Positions 44,386-61,300 of a DNA stretch of 64,000 nucleotides are shown one piece after another. This DNA is from Klebsormidium nitens (lineage: Eukaryota > Streptophyta > Klebsormidiophyceae > Klebsormidiales > Klebsormidiaceae). The notes under the pieces were generated by a model that was given only the letters and a program-made list of their open reading frames with translations, was not told where the DNA came from and did not search any database. How positions within the stretch are numbered: the stretch's first letter is position 1; every line of letters starts with the position of its first letter. The DNA lies in contig DF237319.1 in NCBI GenBank assembly GCA_000708835.1, positions 8,723 through 72,722 of the forward strand, in the 5' to 3' direction. A program made the translations under genes and the position numbers.

Positions 44386-45832
44386 TTGCAGAACTCTTTG
44401 CTGCACGAAAAGAGTTCAGATTCTCGGTTTACAGTGCAAAGTGGGGAAGAAAAACATATGACACACTAGTGTATGCTTCAGCAAGCGGGCGCCTTCAGCC
44501 GACCTTCGTATAAGAACCACTTCGTCTTCCCGAAGTTTTGTTCCTCGAGCTTTAAATCCAATTCTCTGGGCCTTTGCTGCACTTCTGTGCAAGTAATGGA
44601 GTGAACTTTCACGAATCGGCAGCAGCTGCCAGTACTGCTCGAGCTCTTTCCGTGAACGCGACTTAGACGTGACTAGGATGTGAAAAACTCCACCTGAGGT
44701 CTCAGGCAATCATGACACGCACTCAGCGTTGGATGTGACTACAATGATTGGTGCCGCTCGAGATACACGAGGCCGACCTTTTCGAGCAACGCATTCCGAT
44801 TCCTCCACAAATTTGGAAATTGGGTCTTCTTCTGAAAGTCTGACCCGTACGGCTGTCGGAGCTAGGGGCCGAGGACGCTTCACCTTCCGTTAGAAGGAGA
44901 ACGTTGACTTGTAACCTGTGGGCGCTGGTCAGTGTGGCGGGGTAGCATATGAAGCAGAATAAAAGTGACTCGTAGTTCAGACGCAAAGACGATCGAGGAT
45001 AACGGCACGTGACGTGACTAGAACTTTTGTATGAACAGTTGATAAGTTTAGAACGGCTGGTTTTGCCCAGTCGGACGACATCGATTATGCAGCCTTGCAG
45101 CGGCAGGCAGTGCAGGCATGGCTTGTCAAATTTGACCGGCAGGCTCAAGCCCTACATTGAACGACTGGAACTTACATGCAATTTGCCAATCAACTCAATA
45201 CGGACGATTGTGACGGTACAGATCGTGTACCAGTTCCGCATTGGGTACTTCATGGCATGCCGATTCCTGGCAGGCCCCCGCGCGCGGAACATGGGGGTAC
45301 GGTGGCCGGCTGACATATACCGTATCGAAGTAAGCTCGATATGCCCTCTCAGGTTCTCCCATCTGCTTCTCTAATTCTCCAAATGGAGTATTTGTCAATG
45401 CGCGCGTGACACGCACGCCTCGCGCACGGCGGGATCGCTTTGTGGACATGCAAAATGGACGACTCTCAGTGGGATTTAAATCGGGATGCGTAGGAAGGTA
45501 TTGCTTTCGCTCTGAGGCCGCGTATGTTTATCCATCATCGACCTCGACTTTGCAGTGTTCCGATGACGACGGAACACAGAGGGTGACTGGACAAAAGCTC
45601 TATACTTCAGGTCTCCCTATCGCGAGTTTTAACCAACTAGTGACGGTCGACCGAGTCTTTTTCTTATTTTCGTTTAGCAGATGTTTGGGGCCCTTTTGCA
45701 CTTGGATTGTCAATTGGATCAAACCTGGGCCCAGTTGCAGAGCTTGTCGACCCTGCAAAACGCTGCTCCACATAAAAGTGTAGAAGCACGCATTCAAAAC
45801 TTCCGAGCGTGACCCGTACCTTTATCAGTCAG
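44386..45832. other. No gene recognised, between coiled-coil gene and B9D2
   Basis: Both flanking genes are on the minus strand, so this is the 3' side of B9D2 and the promoter side of the coiled-coil gene. Open frames of 97-141 codons exist on both strands without recognisable motifs. Confidence 0.45.
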
Positions 45833-47919
45833 TCATCGATATCGTATATTGTGGCGTGCAAAATCTTTCAACAGTACACTGATTTGGATGTGAACGGTTC
45901 CACCTGCTCGTGTCCGTAACCGAAAGCGGTCTCCACTATTGTAGACCGTTTCTTCTACTTTCAAACGAGGTCCACCGCCAATGAAAAACGCTGCACAAGA
46001 GTCGATGGTTCTGTCAGCATCTTTGAAAATCGTCCACCGGAATAGTCGGCTTATAACCTCAACCTTCTGACAAAGGAAAATTCTCACACTTGATAGTATT
46101 TCAGCAACCGTCCATCCATGAACGATCATTTCTGACCGCCACAATTGCTCGTTTCCTGGGATTCGGTCATAAGCGTAGACTTTGTCAATCTTGCAGGTTT
46201 TGGAACGGCTAAGGGCGGCTTCGAAGCTGGATCCGCAATTTCGGGTTGTAGATCACTACAAGCGTGTTCGAGATCTGCCAACCCTCTTTTAAAAATGACC
46301 AGTTAATACCGCAGGCTTTCTGCAAGAAACCGGAATAACATAACACTCAACCTTGTCATGAAAGGGGGACGGACTCTTCCACCGAAGACTAACTCTCATA
46401 TGGAGCCTTTTTTCCCCTTAGAAATGTATCGTTCCCTAGTGGCCACACAATACGAGAGTTCCTGTCCTGCATGGACGAACCTGTCGAAGCATGGACGTAC
46501 TTCTTTTTGTCTTATGCCACTTTCAAGGCTTCGTCTTGACGAATTCGTTTCCTAGGAACGAATCAGTAAAACAGAACCGATTTTGCACCTAGAGCCACCG
46601 ATCCCGTACCTGATATTCGCTCCAGCACTGAGCCCTCAGGTAACCACGTGACACAGTCGAGGTCGAAACAGCCAGCTTCCGTTGGTACATGACAAAAGCC
46701 ATAGCCGCCTGGAGAAAATGGAGAATCAGATCTACTGTTGGAGGACGAAGGACCTCGTTCAGCACAGAAAGAGAGGTCTGTGCATTCTGCGCAGTCTGAA
46801 CAAGCAGCTACACCATTGGGTAAGCGTCCTCCGACCTTCATCGTTCTTTCTTTTAAGCGAAGCTAAATCCACTGGATAAGGACAATCCAAGAGTTTCAGG
46901 ACTCCAAAGCTGGCTCCCCTATTTCCATCTGGAGCTGATTGCGTCCAAAATGAAGAGAGTCCGAACCTTGCGCTTGATGAAGAGGACTCGAGTCCGTGTC
47001 CACATGTCGTTCAACACGGCAAGAACATGGGATGTGGGCTTCCTTTTCGCTGACTGAGAAAGCTCAGGAAAAAACAGTTTCTTTGAAATTGAAGAGCGTC
47101 TGACTCACAAATGTCATTCCGCCCATGTATGTCCTGGTGCCAGACTTGGAAGTACAGCTTGGGCCAGCCGCTCAGGCCGCGGCAAGCGTAGTGGACATCA
47201 ATGGGGTGGGACCAGACCGCATCTTCGCCCTCCTAAAGGAACACAGAAGCACATCAAAAGATTAAGCGACTCGAAGATCAGAATCTGTCGGATGCCAGCT
47301 GTGACCAAGCTCTGAATGTGGTTTTCAATGCTGCCTACTGTCGTAAGGCTCATAGCCTAGTGGCTTGTCTTGACAGCAGGCTTTCATGCTGGCTATACTG
47401 GGCGAGAAAGGCTTCATACTTTTTGAGTAAAGCACACTGTTCTTGGACTGTCCTTCACATACTCCTTCACTGGAGGGGATGAGGTTCCAGGGGGAAACAA
47501 AGTCCAGTTGAGGGCCAGAATGAGAGAGCTTTGAAGAAAAAGTATGACAGCTGCCCTTGGCACAGACTTGACCTTGTGGCTCATGCTTGCCCAGCTCACG
47601 TTCCATGTTTACGATCTTCCTCATCCTTTTCAAGCTTCTTCCTCAAAGCTCTATTTTGAGGGGCTTGCAATGATCACATGAGCTCAACAAAGTGTCCTCA
47701 TAGAAAGTGGCAAGTCCCCAGCTCTGGCTGCCATGAAGTGGTAACAAGATACTCCAGATATTGCCTCACCGGAGGGTGGTCCACTTGTGTCTGCCCTTGA
47801 TCCGTCCCTTCAAGGAGGTCCCAATTCGAGCCAGCCACAATGCCCCACTTGCAAAACACGTTTCGATCTTTGAACCCTTCTGCTCCCAGAATCTGCCCAA
47901 TGATGTGAACTTCTGCCAT
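45833..47919 (-). CDS. B9D2: B9 domain-containing protein 2 (ciliary transition zone)
   Basis: Four exons: 47919-47770, 47232-47109, 46708-46610, 45990-45833; 176 residues, phases closing, against 175 in human B9D2. The B9 domain covers nearly the whole protein. Landmarks in order are [13 protein letters not shown] at the start, [48 protein letters not shown] (57-76), [28 protein letters not shown] and [19 protein letters not shown] near the C terminus. B9D2 works with B9D1 and MKS1 in the MKS module of the transition zone, the gate at the base of cilia that controls membrane protein entry. Its presence implies that the organism builds cilia or flagella at some life stage. The gene starts 819 bp from VPS4, head-to-head. 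Confidence 0.96.
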
Positions 47920-48738
47920 TCCTCTCTTGTGAAGTCGAAATCAGCTCATGATGCCGATTGAGCTAAGGGCTGAAGTTTTTTCCCTGGGATTGTTTTGGCC
48001 TCCCGACCTCAACAACGGGAATCCTGCTCGCCAGCTGACTCAAGCCTTCTCAGCTGCGTGCAGAGAAAGTTGAGTGGCAGCTGACCAGACAACCTGGCAG
48101 AACAAGGAGGATGAGCGCCCTATTACCTATTATGCCTCATGCGAGTCAGCAATCAGAGCCAACCCTAATTCTGACTTGGACTCGGAGTCGGAGCCAGTCG
48201 AAGCTGGCAGCCTGAGCAAGACTGCGCCGCCAAATTTGAAAGCAATATGCGATATATTCATACGTAAATTGCCTCGCACCAACAAAGGAATAATGTCCTA
48301 TCATGAACATTCCAACTCCATTTAGAGATCGAGTGGTGGGTGTTTCAGTCTTGAAGCGACTGTGATCGCCTGTGATCGCCTCTGGTGATATTGGCCCTGT
48401 AATCTCCATTCTAGCTCCGTATGATCCGAAACAGAGCCAAAATTTCGCAGAGGTCATGAAAAGTCTGGAAATGCACACATTGACAACGACTCGGATGCAC
48501 CTTGGCCAAAGCTGAGCTGCCACTTTGACCGAGGAGGCTTTGAAAGGGCAGTTCCCTGCTGTCAACAGCTGCCATCCTCTGCCAGTGCAGGCGCCAGGAC
48601 GCCCTGGGTTGGCGTGCCTTTTGTGATCAGCTGGCTGCTCAAGCAAATGCTTTCTGCTGAAATTAGAAGATACTGATTGCGAGAAGCTGCCGCTGCGCCT
48701 GCAAGCGGAGGCTCGGAAGGGATAGGGTGCTCGCAAAG
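47920..48738. promoter_or_regulatory. Divergent intergenic region B9D2 / VPS4
   Basis: An 819 bp interval between two opposed start codons, holding both promoters. A minus-strand open frame (48736-48146) has no recognisable motif. No regulatory motif is named with confidence. Confidence 0.45.
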
Positions 48739-54775
<6,037 letters not shown>

Positions 54776-56774
54776 CACGGGGGTTCCTACCAATTGTACA
54801 GCGGCGCATACCAACCAGGATACCACTCGGCTCCAACAAACTGCAATCTTCCAGGCCCTTGGCGGGTTCACATGTTGTGAAATTCTCAACTATCCCATGG
54901 TCATGTTCCTCGAGCAATATACTGTGGCATGGCCATAAATGGACCGATTCTATATGTGCGGCGGCGTTGGCACCGCGCGGGTTTGAGGACTTGGTCTGCG
55001 GATATTGCGATTCAATTACCTACATGTACGTGGTGGATTATTTCCAGAGGCATGCTTTCACACGGTCATGCAGCGCATCAGATCATCATACTTTCGTAAT
55101 TGTGGATGCTCGTTGTTTTGCAGTCGTCTCAGGGCATGTGCCCCCGTCGTTTAGGTAACATGCTCTTCCGCCATTGAGTTAGCATTCCGCTCAAAACACC
55201 ATGGAAAATCTTGTCGATATCATGTAGGTACATAAAATATGCAAACCCCAAATCACCAAGAATGCGGGTAATTGCACTTGGCAACGACGTATCATGCCGC
55301 ATAGCTTATCCACATTTGTATGCTTAGTGCCGGCCCGGCCGCAGGAGCAAGTATGCAATCAAGCGGGGAGACACTACTCATTACAGCCCCTGCACACTTT
55401 GCTAAACAGGTGCCATGCCCACTAATTGAAATTGATAGTATGCTGAAGCAATCAATAGAACATGTGATGACAGTCAGAATAAAAACACCTCTGGTTCAGA
55501 CATGCTCCACTTCTCCCTTGTATGCTGGCCTTGTAAGCCTATGGGATCTACTCTGTGACCAGACCCATTGACCAGACACCTTTGAGAAAAAAACAGCACA
55601 ATATAACTAGGAAGACCAGTGATCTGCGAAGATTAGATTACTGATCCCAATAGCACAAGATTTGATCTAACCAAGTGCGGAAAACACGGCATCAACAGAC
55701 ATACAGAACAGTCTAAGTGTCTCATGCAGAATTGCCGCAGATCTCAAGCTCGATAGAGAGACTGGAACTTTCAATGACCAGTGGGGCTTTGCCTTCAATT
55801 AACCAAGCCAAGTCATTGAGGCGCATTTCAACACCCACTGCAAGAGTGCTGCCACAAGCGCAATGGTGCAGACCTGGTCACGCCAAACCTTCAACTTTCT
55901 TTTTACAAAACCAGAATACTGGAGATAACTTTGCAGTAGTGCATTGGCCTGCCCTGCCCCGCCAGACTTTACAATAGATCTCCTGCTTCGAGACAAATGA
56001 ACCGCAAGGGTACAAAACTGCCAACAACAACAGACTGCTAAGGGTGCTGGAAAGTATTCAACTTGTTACCAGTTCAGGACAACCTATCTCCTCCCATATG
56101 TTTGAAGGCAACCCTAATCACTCCTGCCCAGCTTTTTTGTCAAACTGTCCAATGTTGGGCCAAGTTTCAAATTGCTCATAGTGACAGCAAAAACCCTTGC
56201 AGAGATGCATCCATAATGATCTCCTAGGAAAAGCCATAATATGAAGACTGGGAAATACTTAGCGGATGAAGGCGCCAAAATGGAATCCGGAACAGCAAAC
56301 CAGCAGTTTGACATATCCTTGAAAAAGTAAAAACTGCAAATCCTGGTGTCAGGAGTCTCAATCAAGCGGACTATCCGAAAAGTGCACATGTCTCACACCA
56401 GAAAGGAGATCCAGACCCTATTCATGAGCACATACATCAAAGCCATGAAAGGAGCCACAAATTCTCAGAAAGCGGCATCCAACACAATGCAGGGCATAGT
56501 TACTTGTAAAAAAGCAAGCGGCACGCTTGGCTTGGAAAACTTCCCAATCTGGTCAACACAAGGACAGTGCATATATGACAGTGTACAGTGTACAATTAAA
56601 TGTCCTACAAAGCTCTACTCAACCCTATACTTGGCTGCAACGTCGTTGTTAGCATTCAGCACCAGCCTGGGCAACAAGACTGACCTCTCTCTCGCGCCGC
56701 CAAACCCGACCTGTGGGCGGGCTGATGCATTTGCATTATGCTGTAATTGCTTTCCCGCCCCTACGCTAACCCCT
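54776..56774. other. Intergenic between convergent VPS4 and PsbY genes
   Basis: About 2 kb between two convergent stop codons. It should contain both 3' untranslated regions. Open frames are short, and no gene, RNA gene or clear repeat was recognised. Confidence 0.55.
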
Positions 56775-57614
56775 CTACTTGTTCTTGGCCAGTGCCTGCT
56801 CCAGTTGTCTTAGCGCCGGCTTCAGGATGTTGAATGCAACCCAGCCTAGGGCGGGAGCCAGAACCAAGAGGAGGATGAGTGGTCGGGAATCAGTCCCCTC
56901 CGCCAGCTGAGCAAACTCCTGAGCGGCATCCGCTGATGACGGCCCTGCGAGAGCGGACGCCACCGCCCCCAACCCGATCGCCCCGATCACGCCCTTCTTG
57001 TTTGTCATTTTCTTGAACTGGTTAAGAGCCGGCTGCAGGATGTTGAACAGCACCCAGCCAACCGCAGGCCCCAAGACAACCAAGAGGATCAGGGGCCGGT
57101 AGTCGGCACCCTCGGCCAGCTGTGCGAATTCCTGAGCGGCATCAGCAGAAGGGGCAGCGAACAGAGACGCAGCGGCGCCAAGCCCCAAGCCCCCGACAAC
57201 AGCCTTTGCGCCCCGCATTTTGTTGAACTGGTTGAGACCGGGCTGCAGGATGTTGAAGAGAACCCAGCCAATGGCAGCTGCTAGGGGGAAGAGCAGGAGG
57301 GCGGGACGAGCATCGGTTGCGATTGTCATGACTTCTTGGGCGGCGTGGGCGGAGGGAGAGGTGGCCAGCATAGAGAAGAGGCTGGCCGCAAGAGCAGTGC
57401 CTGCGGAGGCATGGAGAGACTCGCTGCTCACTGCGGGGGTGACAGCCCGGCACTCCTTAGTTTCTAGGGAGGCACGGACCCCAAACTTTGACACATTTCT
57501 CCTGGGGAGGACCACAGGCCTGACGGCGGCCTTTGAGGAGGCGCCGATGGCCGCTCCGCTCGACAGAGCGAGCTGCGAGAAGCAGACCTTTGACGCGGCG
57601 ATGGTGGCAGCCAT
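56775..57614 (-). CDS. psbY: PsbY polyprotein precursor (photosystem II), three units
   Basis: A single exon, ATG at 57614-57612, TAA at 56777-56775, 279 residues. The frame opens earlier but has no earlier ATG. The first ~48 residues are a serine/alanine/arginine-rich transit peptide. Then come three PsbY units at about 92-135, 159-204 and 231-279. Each begins after an alanine-type processing site (AHA/AQE, ADA/AQE, ADA/AQE) and has one membrane helix with the signature GWVLFNILQP (GWVAFNILKP in the last), then a basic segment. Hydrophobic segments between units (e.g. GGLGLGAAASLFAAPSADA) look like thylakoid signal sequences. PsbY is a small manganese-associated subunit beside cytochrome b559 in photosystem II. 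Plants and Chlamydomonas make two PsbY proteins from one precursor; here three are encoded. Starts 746 bp head-to-head from augmin subunit 6. Confidence 0.96.
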   Translation of the reverse strand: MAATIAASKVCFSQLALSSGAAIGASSKAAVRPVVLPRRNVSKFGVRASLETKECRAVTPAVSSESLHASAGTALAASLFSMLATSPSAHAAQEVMTIATDARPALLLFPLAAAIGWVLFNILQPGLNQFNKMRGAKAVVGGLGLGAAASLFAAPSADAAQEFAQLAEGADYRPLILLVVLGPAVGWVLFNILQPALNQFKKMTNKKGVIGAIGLGAVASALAGPSSADAAQEFAQLAEGTDSRPLILLLVLAPALGWVAFNILKPALRQLEQALAKNK

Positions 57615-58360
57615 TGTGCTCTTCCAGACACACCTGACGACAGCAGAGGGCCGAAGGTGAGAGGAGGCACTTGGCGTGCGACAGGAATGCAATGGAGGGG
57701 CGCAGAGGGCAGATTCAGCACAATGCAGGGAACCACATTCGCTGGGAAGGTGGTCAGAGCACCAAATCCGTCTTCTCCAAAGACTTATACAGCTATCTCT
57801 GCTCGGACGATTCGATTTCGATACCGATCATGGCACTGAAATTTATCGGAATCGAAGGCTTGGGGTAAGTGATTACGCCTGCAAAAACCAGACAAAAAGC
57901 ACATGCGATCCGAGGGCTCTCGGAACGTGTGGCTCTGAACGGACGGCGCAGAGGCGGATAGGAAATCCTGCCACACATCCGATTTGCATTCGTGTCTGCC
58001 AGAAACGAAAGTTCGGAAAGTTCCAGAGGGCCGGCAGTGGGCACCCTTGGTCGAACCCCCAACGACCTTCAAACTACTTTGGACGTCGACGTGCCTGCTA
58101 ATGAATGCAAGCTGTAACAAAAACTTCAAAGTTTCTGCACGAGTCTAGTTTGGCGTTTATCTAGTACCGTATTTTTTTCCTATACCCACGGTGGCGCTCT
58201 CGTACAATCGAACAGGAAGCTGCCTGGAGAAAGGAGGAGTCGTCCACCTTGCAGTGCGGTTTTGAATCGATGATCCCTCATTGCACTTGGTTGAGCTGGA
58301 TTCAGGGTTTGTGGTTGATGTTGGCTTGCTGGCGGTGGTGTAGGCTTCACCACTGTAGTT
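57615..58360. promoter_or_regulatory. Divergent intergenic region PsbY / AUG6
   Basis: A 746 bp interval between opposed start codons. It holds the promoter of a light-harvesting-related gene on one side and of a mitotic microtubule gene on the other. No specific motif is claimed. Confidence 0.5.
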
Positions 58361-61300
58361 ATGGAGGATGATCCGCAGGCGCAGATCTTTGCGGTGGAGA
58401 GTGCCTTCTACAGCAATTGCCTGCTTCTGGGGTATGATGCTGCGAAGACAGGGGTAGAACTCGCACGTCACATGTTCCGCCACTCCAACCCTAAAGGTGG
58501 AGAAGCTGTGCTGTACTTCCTGCTGTCATGCATTCGGCCCCTGCAATTTCAAAAGGTAATGTGGCCACCCCTCTATCTTCTTTTCTGATCCAGTGTCCAC
58601 CTCGCTCTTTGAGATCAAAATGGTTTTCTAGTCAACATCCATCTTGTAGCAGCCACATTGGTGGTGCCCCCTTCAAATCAGTGAACGGTTTTTCACTCTG
58701 GTATTGTGGAAATTGCGGTGATTCACGAGATTTCATCTGCATTTAAGCTGTGCTCTTTTACAGGACAGGATCAAAAGGCTTGAACATATTTCGATGCCAA
58801 GAAGAGCATCTGACGGTGCTATCTGTGCAGGACTTCCATGGAGTATGGCCAATCTTTGACGCAAGACAAGCTCGTGACTTCCGCAAGGTAAGACCTGGAG
58901 CAAAGCTCTCAACAATATGACAGAGCTTTCTTTCAGACGGCAACACTCGAGTTAGACCGTCAAATCTGCTTCAGGGTGCCTCAATTTTTATCCCCCTAGT
59001 CAAGTTGGAATAATTTTCGACGATCTTGGTGATACAGGTTGTACAGAACTTGCTGGCTGAACTGGAGGCATCCAAAGACCTTCCACGCAGCAACTCACGA
59101 CTTTCCTCTCTGGCAACATGCTGCGGCGAACGGTAAGTTCTCGCTGGTATTACTATTAAAACCAAAGTGAAGACTTAATTCCTCGATCTTCTCACATTGA
59201 GCTTTTCAGCGATGCGCGACCAATCTCTGTGGAGGAAGATCAAGGCGATCATTTCTCTGCCCCACAGGTAGTACGTCAGTTTGTACCACTCCACAAGAGT
59301 GATGTGACGAGCGAGAATGAATGCAGTATTGGAGTGTTGAATTTCCACTGACTTGCATGAGGGGCACAGACTCGAACCTCAGAAATTGGTTATGTCGTCT
59401 TGACTGGTAGTCAGAATCAGCAACTGTCCTTCTCAGGTTCATCGAGTTGGTCTGGCAGCTCTCGGCGCACGCGCTAAGGGAAGTGCTTCTGCGGATGTCT
59501 GACGTTCGTCAGGCGCAAGTCCCTGTCCCATTGACCGAGGTAGCACAGCAAGCCGAGTATGCCTCGGCTCTCTTACCCATTACAAAGGTACGCCCCTTGC
59601 GACCATGGACAAATTGTGATTGCACCGTCTGTATTCTTACATGACTTGAGCAGGCATCACTGATCTGGATGATATATGTCGGAAGAAGTCTCCTAAGAAG
59701 CAATGCCTTGAAAGCCCCTTCTGTTGGCCGGTGTTGACTAACTCGAGCCTTGTGAAAGGCAGTAGACCGCATGAAAGCGTCTGAATGCCCATTGCCACAC
59801 TCAGAAACCTCACTTGCTCAAGGGCTTGCCTCGCAGAAAGTTGCACTCCGCACATGCCGGATGTTGTCATGTCCTGCAGGCTCGCATTGCGTTGCAGCGC
59901 AAAAAGTTTCTGACCTCCGCAGCAGCGGCTGTGGAGCGCCAGGACGAGTGGGCCGGCCTAGCAGACGAGATCACAGCAGAGCACAGGGCCCTCACAGCAG
60001 AGCAGGTGCGTGAGTCTTCCAAAAGGCAGGGTCTCGATCAGGGGGATATCCAGTACGATGTGCACAATTAGGATATGTCGTTTTGGTCATACTTGAAGGC
60101 CTCCCCGGCGTTACGAAAGGGCTTACGATGGGAAGTACAAATATGGACGAGTCAGTTGTTTTGATATCTTCAAAACACGATCGTGTTGCCTTGGATATCT
60201 TGGTCTGGGCTTCCTAGACAAAGTCGAAACCCCAATGTTCACAGGCTAAGTGCTGAATTACTGCCGCCACTTCGGATTACATCAGAAGACGCCTCTGGGC
60301 CATCCTGAGTGTCCCGGAGTGCTTCTCAAAAACCAGCAAACATTTCTTCGTCTTACCTCGCCCACGAGTTGGCAAAAACCTCCAGATGCAAACGGCAATC
60401 AAACCTGTCATAATGCCTTTCTACCAAGTACTAATTGCGTCTTTTCCACAGGCGTTACTTCAGCAGCAACTCCAAGCAGCATGGCTGGCTGCCACGGGGG
60501 GCCTTGCCTCTACCGTTAATGAGAAGGTGAAGCTGACAGTGAGGGCCAAGGAGGTGAAGTTGGCAACCGGCCTCTGGGCGTCCCTGATGAAACACACCGG
60601 TGAGGGGCGAGTTGTAGTCCGTCTCTGCTATTCGAAACAAGGATCTAGAAGCCTGTGTAAGTCCGGAGTATGCTCTTGGCTTGGATGAGGGGTTCGAAGT
60701 ATCCTTTGCGACTGGAACGATTAAGCGTGGGTTGTTGCTCGTGCACAAAAGGAAACGAGACCGAGTACTTCCCGTCATTAGACCATCCAACGTGCCATCG
60801 TTTAGAAAACATGGAACCAATCTTTTGTCTCAATTTTCGACACAAAGAGGAAATTGGAAGTCAACAAGCGACAGAGTCTGCTTCGAACCCGTCCTCGTAC
60901 CTATTCAAATTTCCTTTTCTGCAGAGGAGAGCCAGAGAATGACGTCAGGTCATCTGCAAGATGTGTTGACACTGCGGGAGCATAGGTACGCTTTCCTTAG
61001 GATACAGAAACCCATGTGCTTGCGAAATGCTGTCTTCGTGAACGAACAACTGTCCTTTCTGCTTTTACCAACGTCCGACTGCTTGTCCCACGTCCGTACC
61101 CAATCAACTTCAGCGGCTGTGCTTTGCTGGGTTGATATCCATAAGGTTTTCCTTTGGCTTTATCTGGGAACCCCTTCTGTGTGATGAGACTAAGGCTCGC
61201 CTCCTTTCTGAGACTCCTCACTCTTTCCAACTAGATTCCTCCAGTATAGCTTCTCGTAGAGCCTCAAACAGTATTTACTGAGCCATTGCATACAAATGAC

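Noticed and set aside
57615-57692. N-terminal extension of the PsbY frame
   Set aside because: The upstream in-frame start is TTG, not ATG, and the extension does not look like part of a transit peptide.
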